Source: Luteolibacter luteus
GTDB lineage: Bacteria > Verrucomicrobiota > Verrucomicrobiia > Verrucomicrobiales > Akkermansiaceae
Direction of reading: 5' to 3'
Length of the DNA stretch: 64,000 nt
Assembly (NCBI RefSeq): GCF_012913485.1
Contig: NZ_CP051774.1
Coordinates: 4,216,001-4,280,000, forward strand
Part shown: positions 40,900 to 49,051 of the stretch, piece by piece
Numbering within the stretch: the first letter of the stretch is position 1
Layout of the letters: each line of letters opens with the position of its first letter
Program-made: the position numbers and the translations under genes
Notes under the pieces: model-generated
Databases searched by the model: none
What the model was told of the DNA's origin: nothing
What the model saw: the letters and a program-made list of their open reading frames with translations, nothing else

Positions 40900-41343
40900 A
40901 TGAAATACCTCCACATCACCCTTGCCGCCGTCTCCTCGCTCGCGCTCACCCAATGTGAGAAAGCTTCCAATGCGGCGGCGGGCAAGGCGGACATGTCTTT
41001 TGCCAAGAATGCCTTCGAGTCCCTCGCCAAGGGGGATAGCACGGTGAAGGAGAAGATCGATTGGGACACCTTGAACTCGATGGGGCAGAACGTGGGCGCT
41101 GCTTACGTCCAACTTCCGTCCGAGACCGAGAAGGTGAATTTCCAGAACGCTTTCGTGACCCAGTTTTCCAGTTCCTTCCGCGAGTCGGGCGGTTCGCCGG
41201 ACAAGTTCGAGAACTGGCGGGTCAGCTATCATGATGACCTTAAGACGGAAGTGGCCGCCGATTCCGGAGGAGGCACGGTCACCATCACCGTCACCGAGCG
41301 CGATGGAAAAGAACGTGTCTCGGGCCTTGGCTTCATCCGCTGA
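40900..41343 (+). CDS. Small exported protein of unknown function
   Basis: A 147-residue protein with an N-terminal signal (MKYLHITLAAVSSLALTQCE). Cys19 sits where a lipoprotein cysteine would be, but the -1 residue is Gln and not Gly, Ala or Ser, so lipidation is doubtful. The mature part is polar, with DTLNSMGQNVGAAYVQLPSE and a Thr/Val-rich strand GGTVTITVTERDG. No family is recognised. It is monocistronic and converges on the gene at 41410 across a hairpin. Confidence 0.65.
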   Translation: MKYLHITLAAVSSLALTQCEKASNAAAGKADMSFAKNAFESLAKGDSTVKEKIDWDTLNSMGQNVGAAYVQLPSETEKVNFQNAFVTQFSSSFRESGGSPDKFENWRVSYHDDLKTEVAADSGGGTVTITVTERDGKERVSGLGFIR

Positions 41344-41369
41344 GCGGTTGGAGTTGCCATGACAAGCAA

Positions 41370-41398
41370 GGGTCGGCTCCCGGCAAGGGAGTCGGCCC
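41370..41398. terminator. Hairpin between convergent genes
   Basis: GGGTCGGCTCCC pairs with GGGAGTCGGCCC over 12 positions including two G-U pairs, with a 5-base loop. It lies between two genes that end towards each other. There is no U tract, so termination is inferred from position and stem strength. Confidence 0.5.
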
Positions 41399-41409
41399 GA
41401 TAGCGTCCA

Positions 41410-42132
41410 CTACTCCAAGGGTTCGAGGTTCTTGTTATAGAGCTTTTCGGTTTTGAGCGAGAGCAGCTGTTGCTTGTTGCTGTTCGCGAAGTTCGAAGGA
41501 ATCGATTGCGCGTAGTAGATCTCCGAGCCATCGGCATTGTGGATCACCAGGGCATAGCCAATGTAGCGGGCGCCAAACTTGGCGTAGCCGCGGCGATCGT
41601 AGGCCTGGGAGATCTTTGCCACCTTGAATTCCGTTGATCCGATGGGTTCCAAGGAGGCTAGGTCGAAGGTCTGGGTCTTGAAGACATAGACATTGGAAGC
41701 ATTCTCGACTGGCTTGCCGAGGAAGACGGCGGTGACTTTTCCTCCTATCGTCTTCCGGTGAACGTCCGGGTTCTTGACCGTAATCTTCGGTTCTAGGGTG
41801 ACCCGCTGGTCATCGAAGTCGTCAGATCCGGTGGTTTTACGGGTTCTGCCGGCATCCACCTGGACGTCGAACTTGGTCGAGATGTTTCCGCCTTTGGCGT
41901 CCCAGTCCTTGATCGCCGCTTGGGTCTTTTCGTCGAGACTGTCCACGGCCATGTCGAAGACCTTCTTATCACCCTCACGAATCACCGTGACCTTTCCATC
42001 GGCCATGGAGCGCAGGCGTCCTGTCATGCTCTTTCCCGCGGAGCTGGTAATGGTCATCGGCTCGCTATCCGCAAACGCAGATGCAGAGAAAAGTCCGAGC
42101 GCAACCCGGAGGGAGAGTTGAAGCATCTTCAC
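41410..42132 (-). CDS. Exported protein with an SLA1-like N-terminal segment
   Basis: A 240-residue protein with a signal peptide (MKMLQLSLRVALGLFSASAFA). Residues about 27-80 (AGKSMTGRLRSMADGKVTVI, VDSLDEKTQAAIKDW) resemble the short SHD1/SLA1-type segment common in planctomycete and verrucomicrobial exported proteins. The remainder is beta-rich with RRGYAKFGARYIGYALVIHN and has no family I recognise. It lies 49 bases downstream of the epimerase gene and may be in the same transcript. The function is unknown. Confidence 0.65.
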   Translation of the reverse strand: MKMLQLSLRVALGLFSASAFADSEPMTITSSAGKSMTGRLRSMADGKVTVIREGDKKVFDMAVDSLDEKTQAAIKDWDAKGGNISTKFDVQVDAGRTRKTTGSDDFDDQRVTLEPKITVKNPDVHRKTIGGKVTAVFLGKPVENASNVYVFKTQTFDLASLEPIGSTEFKVAKISQAYDRRGYAKFGARYIGYALVIHNADGSEIYYAQSIPSNFANSNKQQLLSLKTEKLYNKNLEPLE

Positions 42133-42181
42133 GGCGCGGTGTTATCAGAACACGCGAAATCCGCAAGTAGGGGAAGGAACG

Positions 42182-43024
42182 TTACGATAGATCTAGGTCC
42201 TTCGCGATGCCAGGGGCGGCATCGGGGAAGGATGGATAGGCCGGTTGCCAGCCCGTCGCGCGTAGCTTGGCGTTGGAGACCCGCTTGTGGGTCCAGCCGC
42301 GCTTGCGGTCGGGGTCCCGCGGGCCGGAGGACGGCAAAGGGCGGAGGAAGAGCTCGCTCAATCTCTTGAAACAATCCAACTGGGAGAGCGGATTCGAGTC
42401 GGCGATGTTGTAAATTTCGGAGCTTTTTCTTCCGGCGGCCGTCCATGCCAGATGGAAGACCGCGGAGGCTGCATCATCCCGGTGGATTTGGTTCAAGTAG
42501 CGTCGGCCATCTTCTTCGATGACCGATTCACCTCTCAGGAACTTTTTCAGGATCACGCTGCGTTGCGGCCCGTAGATGCCTGCCAAGCGGGTGACGATTC
42601 CCCCGTGGGAAAGGACCAGCTCCTCGGTTTCGCGGAGGATCTTCCCGGTTTCCCTGTCCGGATCGGCGAGGCTTTCCTCGGTAACCTCGGAGCCATCAGT
42701 CTGTGCGTAGACGGAGGTGCTGGAGGTAAAGAGCAGCGGGATGCCGGGAAAGCGTTGAAGGAGATAGCGGCAGCCTTCCAGATAAACGGCGCGATAGGCA
42801 TCCGCTCCGCCGCGTCCGGATGAGGCGCAGTGGACAATGAAATCCGGGCTGACGTTGAGAGCCGCGACTTGTTCCGCCGAGCTGAGGTCGCAGGAGACCT
42901 CCGGAGGTGTTGCATCTGGATCCCCTTCGCGGGAGATGGCGGTCACGTCCCAACCACCCGTGATGAAATCACGGGAGATCGCCTGGCCCAGATAGCCGTG
43001 GCCGCAGAGCAGGAGAGTGGGCAT
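42182..43024 (-). CDS. NAD-dependent epimerase/dehydratase family protein (YeeZ-like)
   Basis: Extended short-chain dehydrogenase fold, 280 residues. The nucleotide-binding loop is at 7-13 (CGHGYLGQAI, a GxGxxG variant). An STSVYAQ segment carries the catalytic Ser region, and RLAGIYGPQRS and QIHRDDAASAVFHLA are typical of atypical SDRs such as YeeZ. The classical YxxxK is not obvious, so the reaction is unclear. It begins 6 bases after the YitT-like stop, which indicates co-transcription. Confidence 0.8.
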   Translation of the reverse strand: MPTLLLCGHGYLGQAISRDFITGGWDVTAISREGDPDATPPEVSCDLSSAEQVAALNVSPDFIVHCASSGRGGADAYRAVYLEGCRYLLQRFPGIPLLFTSSTSVYAQTDGSEVTEESLADPDRETGKILRETEELVLSHGGIVTRLAGIYGPQRSVILKKFLRGESVIEEDGRRYLNQIHRDDAASAVFHLAWTAAGRKSSEIYNIADSNPLSQLDCFKRLSELFLRPLPSSGPRDPDRKRGWTHKRVSNAKLRATGWQPAYPSFPDAAPGIAKDLDLS

Positions 43025-43030
43025 GGGAAT

Positions 43031-43930
43031 TTATCCGATCGGCTTGATGTAGTAGCTGCGGGAGATGCCCTCGATGTCGTGATGGAAATGGAAGGCTTCG
43101 GGGCAGTCTCGTTCGAGGGCGTCGAGGACCTCGGGGAGTTCCTCGTGGGTCACAATGGTACGCACGAGGTGCACGGGTTCGGAAGAGTAACCACCGGTCC
43201 CCGGCTGAATGGTGTAGGTGCGGTGCGGGGCGGCGGTGGTGATCGCCTTGCCAATGGCGTCCGGTTGCTTGCCGAAGGCCGTAATCATCACCAGCTTGAA
43301 CTTCCGGAAGAAGTTGTTGAGCGTTTCGGCGCCGGTGAAGATGAAGATGCTGGTGTACATCAGCGTGTTGATCACCGGCTCGATCTGTTTGTAGGTGAAG
43401 TATTCCATCACCAGGCCGAAGACGCAGGAGATGGCCGCGGAGATGACCGCGATCGAGCCGACCGGCTTGAGGTACTTCATGGCGAACCATGCGCCGAGGA
43501 CGTCCTCATCTCCCGTCGAGCTGCGCAGCCGGAGGGCCATGGCTTTCGCGAGACCGGAAATGATGCCGCCGAAGAGCACCAGGATCAGACGTTCCTGCTG
43601 GGATTCGGCGACCTTGAGTTCGGGGAGCAGCGGAAGGGCCACGATCACCATGCCGACGGTCAGGGCAGTGCGGATGGCGAAGGTGCGGCTGATCTTCTTG
43701 TAGGCGAAGACGATGAGGATCGCCTGCGAGATCCCGTAGATGATCAGGAAGAGGGATGGGCTCTTGAAGAAGTAGCTGAGGGCCGCGGCGATGCCTTCGA
43801 AGCCGGTGAGGATCACCTTGGCAGGAAAGACGAGATACTTCAGTGCGATCGCATAGAGCAAGCCGGCGGCCGCCATGCCGATGTATTCCAGCACGGGATG
43901 ACGGGTTGCAAGCCAGGTGGAGATTTTCAA
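43031..43930 (-). CDS. YitT family membrane protein
   Basis: A 299-residue protein with five or six membrane segments in the first 200 residues (YIGMAAAGLLYAIALKYLVF, LTVGMVIVALPLLPEL, SIAVISAAISCVFGLVMEYF) and a cytoplasmic DUF2179-like C-terminal domain at about 205-299 (LVMITAFGKQPDAIGKAI). This matches the YitT architecture, whose function is not well defined. It is upstream of and tightly spaced to the epimerase-like gene. There is no clear terminator between them. Confidence 0.85.
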   Translation of the reverse strand: MKISTWLATRHPVLEYIGMAAAGLLYAIALKYLVFPAKVILTGFEGIAAALSYFFKSPSLFLIIYGISQAILIVFAYKKISRTFAIRTALTVGMVIVALPLLPELKVAESQQERLILVLFGGIISGLAKAMALRLRSSTGDEDVLGAWFAMKYLKPVGSIAVISAAISCVFGLVMEYFTYKQIEPVINTLMYTSIFIFTGAETLNNFFRKFKLVMITAFGKQPDAIGKAITTAAPHRTYTIQPGTGGYSSEPVHLVRTIVTHEELPEVLDALERDCPEAFHFHHDIEGISRSYYIKPIG

Positions 43931-44006
43931 TGCGGCGAGGCTAGAGGCGGAAAAGCCGTCGCGGCAAGGCGTGACCTCGCGCGGTCCGAGAATCTCGAAA
44001 TATCAG

Positions 44007-44026
44007 CCAAGGAGTAACTTCCTTGG
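44007..44026. terminator. Small hairpin downstream of the HsdR-N gene
   Basis: CCAAGGA and TCCTTGG form a 7-bp perfect stem with a 6-base loop, 36 bases after the end of the HsdR-N-like gene on the minus strand. The U tract is poor, so this is a weak terminator call. Confidence 0.35.
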
Positions 44027-44061
44027 TGGGAACAGTGCGGGAATGGCATTTCTCTGCCCCG

Positions 44062-45165
44062 CTATGCCGAAGCAACATCCTCGCTTTCGCTCTTCTTTGT
44101 GTCGTAGTTTGTCACAGCTTCGATCAAGCGATCTTCAAATTTGAAGATGTCTAGCGGAACGTTGAGAGGGAATTTCTCCTCGTTCTTTTGGGCGTCGAAG
44201 AGACCCAAATATTTCTGGGAGTAGTTGAACCGAAGTCTGCAGATTGGTTTTCGATTATTGTCGTCCAACAGAACCCCGCAATAGCTTTTGGTATCCCTCA
44301 TCACGACTCGGGCTGGCTGAACGTGTTTCGAAAGGATGGCCCTCACGATCTGGAATGCTTCTTTTTCCTCCTGAGTTGTGATGATTTCTTCTTCCCCGTT
44401 CTCAGCAATTGGCTCGGTTACACGCGGAAGGCTGGTTCCGGGTGCCGGAGTATTGTCGTCGAGGGCAGATTGAAGTCTCTGTGCTACTCTGCCCTTGATG
44501 AAGTCGCGGAAGGCGTCTCCAACGAGAGATGTAAATTGCGACTTGATTGCCGGACTGAATACTCCCCCATGGACTTGCTTGGCAAAATGGCGGACCAAGT
44601 CTTCGGAGGGAGCTTCCAGCTCCTTTGCAAGTAGCAGTAAAATCTGCTTCTTATATTTCAGTTCGCTGGCGGTGCTAAGGATCGCCTCCAAATTAAAGAC
44701 TGTCTTCGAAAATTTCCGGACTTCCTCGATTGTCCTAGAATCCAATGAAAGCATCGAGAGCTCGAAGAAGGGCTTCTCGTCCATCTTGTTCGGTGCTTCG
44801 ATATCGGTATAGAACTGATAGTCGACTCCATTTGTCAAAATGGCGAACCGCGCGTCTGTTACCGAGAAGTATCTAAAGAGCTGCGATGCGTGGTTGATAT
44901 GAAGCTTTGCTCCAACCGGCTTGCACTCGATCAGAAGACAGGGCTTGCCGTCCTTCATGATCACATAGTCGACTTTCTCTCCCTTTTTCGTGCCGACATC
45001 CGCTATAAATTCCGGAATGACCTCGGTTGGGTCGAAGACATTGTAGCCGAGCCCATTTAGGAACGGTAAAACAAGGGCGTTCTTCGTGGCTTCTTCGGTT
45101 TGCAGGTGTTGTATCTGCGCAGGAATGCGAGAGGCAATCTGGAGGAGGTGGTCGGCAAGATCCAT
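44062..45165 (-). CDS. Orphan HsdR N-terminal-like (PD-D/ExK) nuclease domain protein
   Basis: A 367-residue protein from the ATG at 45165; a TTG at 45201 would add 12 residues. The N-terminal half is the type I restriction R-subunit N domain: TEEATKNALVLPFLNGLGYN, then Asp66, Glu80 and Lys82 in VDYVIMKDGKPCLLIECKP, the complete nuclease triad. There is no helicase, methylase or specificity gene, so it is not a working type I system. The base composition is visibly AT-richer than its flanks, which suggests acquisition. Stand-alone proteins of this kind are common and their role is unknown. Defence is one possibility. Confidence 0.75.
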   Translation of the reverse strand: MDLADHLLQIASRIPAQIQHLQTEEATKNALVLPFLNGLGYNVFDPTEVIPEFIADVGTKKGEKVDYVIMKDGKPCLLIECKPVGAKLHINHASQLFRYFSVTDARFAILTNGVDYQFYTDIEAPNKMDEKPFFELSMLSLDSRTIEEVRKFSKTVFNLEAILSTASELKYKKQILLLLAKELEAPSEDLVRHFAKQVHGGVFSPAIKSQFTSLVGDAFRDFIKGRVAQRLQSALDDNTPAPGTSLPRVTEPIAENGEEEIITTQEEKEAFQIVRAILSKHVQPARVVMRDTKSYCGVLLDDNNRKPICRLRFNYSQKYLGLFDAQKNEEKFPLNVPLDIFKFEDRLIEAVTNYDTKKSESEDVASA

Positions 45166-45257
45166 AACCCCGGATATATCGGTTGGTTGATTGTCAATCA
45201 AGCCATGTTTAGTCGGAGGTACAGCGCGATTTGTTGAGGATACCCTGTATGTAGCCC

Positions 45258-46718
45258 TTACTTCGGGATTTCGTTGAGCGTATACCAGCCTTCGTCGTGC
45301 CAGAGCTTGGCACCGCTGGCGGAGGTGACGCCCTTTGCTTCGAGGTGGTGGACGTGGCCCTGGACGAGGCCATCGACCTTGAGTCGGACCTTTTTCTTGT
45401 CTGGGGAAACGGAGACGCCGGTGATCTTCGGGGTGACTTTGTCGACTTCCGGAGAGCCGTATTCAGCCTGATAGATGTAGGTCCACGCATCCATCGAGTA
45501 GGACTCGGGCTTGCTGGCGGTGGCCGGGTCGACGGGTTCGGTGAAGGTGACCTCGAAGCCGTCCTTCAGTGCGGAGATGTTCTGCATTTCGAAGGGCGTC
45601 TTGCCGGTCCAGCGGACGCGTTCGAAGGTGAAGGGCTTGCTGCCGCTGGAAGCCCAGCCGCGGTTGGTGCCGCCGACGAAGACGGTGCCATCGGGTGCCT
45701 GGCGGACGGGAACGAGGCCGGCCTCGAAGCCGCTGAGGAAGTGAAAGACGGCACCTTGGTAGAGGCCGTTCACCTTTTCCAAGGAGACGCGCTGAAGCTC
45801 GGACTTGGTCTGCTCACCGATATAAAGCTGCTTTTCCCAAGGGCCGAACTTGCCGCCGGTGGTATCCGCGACGATGCCGGAGGGCGAGTGGCCGACCTTG
45901 GCGTGTGGCAGGATGACCGCCGGAGGGACGAACTCCGCGATCCGCTTGCGCTCGGCGATGATGCGGGACTTATCGTTCGGCTCGACCGGGCGTTTGCCCA
46001 TGGCCTTGGTGTCCTCGTAGAACTTGTTTCCCGTCGGATTCCCTTGGAAGGAACCGGGCTTCAGCCACTTCAGCGAAGAGGAGCCGTTCCAAGGTCCTTG
46101 GTTGTCCGTGTAGAAGACATCGCCTTCGGCATTGAAGCCGATGCCACCGGGAGAGCGGATGCCAGAGCAAGTGGGAATCATCTCGCCCTTCGGCGTGATC
46201 CGCATGCACCAGCCGCGCCATGGGGACTCGGCGGTGAAGGAGCCGGTCAGGCAGAAGACGGTCCAGATATTGCCCTCCTTGTCGGGATCGGAGCCGAAGG
46301 CGTACTCATGGTAGTCGCCCTTGATCCCCCAATCGGAATTGATCGTTTCGAAGATATCGGCCTTTCCGTCGCCATCGCTGTCCTTGATGCGGGTGACCTC
46401 CGGACGCTGGGTGAGATAGAGCCAGCCGTCCTTCCAGAACATGCCGAGCGGCTCGTGCAGGCCTTCGGCGAACTTCTCCCATTTCACCTGTGAGAGATCG
46501 GAACCATAGGCGCCGCTGCAGATCCACAGATCGCCGCGGCGGGTGGTCACCGCGACCTTCTGGTCGGGCATCAGGGCGATGGAACCGAGTTCCATGACCT
46601 CGTCCGTGGGGGTGGGGATTTCCTCGCGGATGTAGAAGTCGGACTGTTGCTGGGCTTGCGCGAGATTCGAGGCCGCGAAGACCAAGGCGAGCAGGACCGA
46701 TGGGCGTGAAGGGAGCAT
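45258..46718 (-). CDS. Exported PQQ-dependent sugar dehydrogenase-like beta-propeller protein
   Basis: A 486-residue secreted protein (signal MLPSRPSVLLALVFAASNLAQA). The start at 46718 was chosen over an upstream frame extension. It follows the membrane-bound dehydrogenase/GSDH-like propeller pattern of PVC bacteria: IALMPDQKVAVTTRRGDLWI, EPLGMFWKDGWLYLTQRPE and GFNAEGDVFYTDNQG, with a Ca-loop-like DSDGDGKAD at about 130. A C-terminal beta domain follows at about 370. It starts 41 bases after the cytochrome c/PA14 gene, so the two probably form an extracytoplasmic redox pair. The substrate is unknown. Confidence 0.75.
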   Translation of the reverse strand: MLPSRPSVLLALVFAASNLAQAQQQSDFYIREEIPTPTDEVMELGSIALMPDQKVAVTTRRGDLWICSGAYGSDLSQVKWEKFAEGLHEPLGMFWKDGWLYLTQRPEVTRIKDSDGDGKADIFETINSDWGIKGDYHEYAFGSDPDKEGNIWTVFCLTGSFTAESPWRGWCMRITPKGEMIPTCSGIRSPGGIGFNAEGDVFYTDNQGPWNGSSSLKWLKPGSFQGNPTGNKFYEDTKAMGKRPVEPNDKSRIIAERKRIAEFVPPAVILPHAKVGHSPSGIVADTTGGKFGPWEKQLYIGEQTKSELQRVSLEKVNGLYQGAVFHFLSGFEAGLVPVRQAPDGTVFVGGTNRGWASSGSKPFTFERVRWTGKTPFEMQNISALKDGFEVTFTEPVDPATASKPESYSMDAWTYIYQAEYGSPEVDKVTPKITGVSVSPDKKKVRLKVDGLVQGHVHHLEAKGVTSASGAKLWHDEGWYTLNEIPK

Positions 46719-46759
46719 GGCGGTGGAAAGGGTGTCTGGGGTTGCGTTCGCTTGTAGCC

Positions 46760-48241
46760 TCATTTCCAGCAATAGGTGATAGGCACGGAAGCGCCGGGTG
46801 GCACCTTGATGTAGGTCTTCCCGTCCCTTATTTCGGGATACAAACCTTCGGTGTGGATCGTCAGCCCAGGAACGAGTTCCCACTGCTGGTCGTCCGACTG
46901 CTTGGCAGCCTGCTTGTCACCGAGAAGAATCTCAACGGGGGCGCTGCCACCCCTGACCGAGATCTTGCGAACCAGCGCAGGCAAGGTTTGGAAGGTGCCA
47001 GGCTTCCACTCATCAAGGACGTATTGATTCCCGATTTGCACGGAGAAGGTCGGATTGCCTGCGGGGTCGAGCTTGTAGCCCTTGAAGCGACTGCCCTTTG
47101 GTAGGGCCGGGGAACCGGAAAGCTTCGTGACTTCTTCCCCGGCAGGATCCTGGTCGCCTTGGCCGCGGTCGGTCCAATGGCGGGAGGCGTCCATGAAATT
47201 GCCCTTCCAGACCAGCTCGGCGGTGAGGTTGTCCGCGCTGTAGGCGAGATTCACGCCATTCGGGAATCCGATGCCGATGGCGCGGGGTGTGGTGTTGCTG
47301 ATGAAGTTCCGGTAGATCACCGCCCGGCCATTCTGTGGTCCGAGAAGGATGGGATCGCGTCCGCCCTTCAGCGAGGTATCGGAAAGTGCCTTCCAGCCTT
47401 TGACTGCTGCGGGCCGCCAGGCGACGGCGATGCCTTCGTTGCCCTTATACTCGAAGTACTCGACACGGATCTTGTGGGTGCCGGCGGAGAGATTGATGCT
47501 GCCTTCCTTCGCGCGGCCGCCATCCATGGGCCCGGTGCCATCCACCTCCGCGATCTTCTTGCCATCGATGAGGATGCGTGCGCCGTCATCGGCATCCACG
47601 CGGAAGAGATATTCGCCGGCTTCGGGGGCGGTAAGGTCGCCCTCCCAGACCATGCCGAAGAGTTCGTCGTGGCCGGCCTTCTTGATGCTGATCTTGCCGT
47701 CGTGCTCCTCCTCGACGTTCGAGGCCTTGAGCTGGGAGAAGTCGGGGAGGCTCTGCCATTCGCCCTCGTAAACCTGCGAGATCAGATTCTCGATCGGCGG
47801 CTTGGCCTTGGGGAGGGGATGGAGCTTAAGGATCTCGTTTGCAGTCCAGGGGGCCTTGCGGTCGGCGGTGGCCTCGCGGGTAGCCTTTACGAATTCCGCG
47901 GTCACGGGATCTGCCTTGTTACCCCAAGAGGTGCGCGCGTAGGTGAGGATCGCGGCGATCTGATCGTCCGGAAGTACGCTGCCTTGGGGTGGCATCTCGA
48001 GGTTGAACTTCCGGCCATCGACCTCCACTTCGCCGTGCAAGCCGTGGAGCACGATCTTCACCGCGCGGGCGGCATCACCCATCACCCAATCGCTACCGGC
48101 GAGCGGCGGGAACTGGCCGCCGGTGGCGCCTTTCCCGTCCGCACCGTGGCAGGCGGAACAGTAGAGAGTGAAGAGTTGGCCGCCATCCTGGGCGTATAGC
48201 GGCAGGGTGAGAGCAGAGGCAAGGAGGACGGCGCGGAGCAT
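46760..48241 (-). CDS. Exported cytochrome c with PA14 domain
   Basis: A 493-residue secreted protein (signal MLRAVLLASALTLPLYA). A cytochrome c domain at about 19-120 has the heme motif Cys28-Ser-Ala-Cys31-His32 and a likely distal Met83 (NLEMPPQG). A PA14-type beta domain at about 175-300 (GEYLFRVDADDGARILIDGK, GTHKIRVEYFEYKGNEGIAV) suggests carbohydrate contact. The C-terminal 190 residues are beta-rich. It is upstream of and co-oriented with the propeller protein, 41 bases apart, so it is a plausible electron acceptor for it. The start at 48241 is the one that yields the signal peptide. Confidence 0.85.
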   Translation of the reverse strand: MLRAVLLASALTLPLYAQDGGQLFTLYCSACHGADGKGATGGQFPPLAGSDWVMGDAARAVKIVLHGLHGEVEVDGRKFNLEMPPQGSVLPDDQIAAILTYARTSWGNKADPVTAEFVKATREATADRKAPWTANEILKLHPLPKAKPPIENLISQVYEGEWQSLPDFSQLKASNVEEEHDGKISIKKAGHDELFGMVWEGDLTAPEAGEYLFRVDADDGARILIDGKKIAEVDGTGPMDGGRAKEGSINLSAGTHKIRVEYFEYKGNEGIAVAWRPAAVKGWKALSDTSLKGGRDPILLGPQNGRAVIYRNFISNTTPRAIGIGFPNGVNLAYSADNLTAELVWKGNFMDASRHWTDRGQGDQDPAGEEVTKLSGSPALPKGSRFKGYKLDPAGNPTFSVQIGNQYVLDEWKPGTFQTLPALVRKISVRGGSAPVEILLGDKQAAKQSDDQQWELVPGLTIHTEGLYPEIRDGKTYIKVPPGASVPITYCWK

Positions 48242-48462
48242 CGTGACAGAAGAACGTAAGGGGCTTGGGCTTGCTATCCCGCGGACGGGGGAGATGACAG
48301 GATTTCCGGGTTGCTCTGGAAACCCGCGATGGGACGCGAGGACCATGATCTTACGGTGATAGTCCAGGAACATTGCTGCTTTATAGTCCCCATTTGGGGG
48401 ACAGCGCGGGATGCCGGGGTGTTTGCCTGGTGGGAGGTGTTTTTTGAACGGCTTGGATGGTG
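48242..48462. other. Upstream region of the cytochrome gene
   Basis: No gene is seen in this stretch. It contains a 6-bp hairpin at 48386-48402 (GTCCCC/GGGGAC) with TATAAA beside it on the minus strand, and a weaker stem near 48306 (CGGGTT/AACCCG). A promoter for the cytochrome gene probably lies here, but no hexamer pair is convincing. Confidence 0.35.
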
Positions 48463-48637
48463 CCTGTTCTGCCTGTTATAACAGGGAAAATAACAGGCGG
48501 GGCTTGGGGTGCGGAATCATCAATCATCAATCTTCCAATCACCAAATGAGGTGCGCTCCGCGAGGAGGAGGGCGGGGACGGGAAGCATGTTGGCGAGGAG
48601 TATCGCGGATGTGGACGGTGGATTTCTACTGCCAAGG
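48463..48637. repeat. Dispersed intergenic repeat, copy 3
   Basis: Left block 48463-48497 matches copy 1 almost base for base (CCTGTTCTGCCTG, CCTGTTATAACAGG at 48472, GAAAATAACAGG). The right block has GCATGTTG at 48585 and TTTCTACTGCC at 48623, with the same spacing as copy 2. The middle differs. It is oriented like the other two copies. Confidence 0.85.
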
Positions 48638-48676
48638 TGGGCTAAGATGGAGACGGATGAGTTTACCGGCCTCCCG

Positions 48677-48752
48677 GCACCCCTTCAGGGTGCGATTCCT
48701 TTTCCGTGGATACCCAGGGTTGCGCGCTGCGCGCTTACCCTGGGCTATCTCC
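48677..48752. repeat. REP-like cluster of short palindromes
   Basis: GCACCC/GGGTGC (48677-48693) is followed by ACCCAGGG and CCCTGGG arms (48712-48720, 48737-48744) enclosing a GCGCGC pair. The third palindrome, GCCCCGTTGGGGC, is the first unit of the adjoining tandem array. The layout is that of a composite REP-type element. Confidence 0.65.
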
Positions 48753-49051
48753 CGGTCGCCCCGTTGGGGCTTTAGCGGTCGCCTGGTTGGGGCTTTAACG
48801 GTCGCCTGGTTGGGGCTCTGGCGGTCGCCTGGTTGGGGCTCTGGCGGTCGCCTGGTTGGGGCTCTGGCGGTCGCCTGGTTGGGGCTCTGGCGGTCGCCTC
48901 GGTGGGGCTCCGGCGGTCGCCTCGGTGGGGCTCTGGCGGTCGCCTCGGTGGGGCTCTGGCGGTCGCCTCGGTGGGGCTCTGGCGGTCGCCTCGGTGGGGC
49001 TCTGGCGGTCGCCTCGGTGGGGCTCTGGCGGTCGCTCCGTTGGGGCTCTAG
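48753..49051. repeat. Thirteen 23-bp tandem repeat units
   Basis: CGGTCGC recurs every 23 bases from 48753 to 49029, giving 13 units (299 bases). Units 2-6 carry GCCTGGTTGGGGCT, units 7-12 carry GCCTCGGTGGGGCT, and units 1 and 13 carry CCGTTGGGGCT. The block structure suggests stepwise expansion. Because 23 is not a multiple of three, all frames stay open across it. The last unit includes the amidase stop codon. Confidence 0.95.

Noticed and set aside
44062-45165. Complete type I restriction-modification system
   Set aside because: There is no helicase motor, HsdM or HsdS gene in the flanks.
48753-49051. CRISPR array
   Set aside because: Units are directly adjacent with no unique spacers and there are no cas genes.
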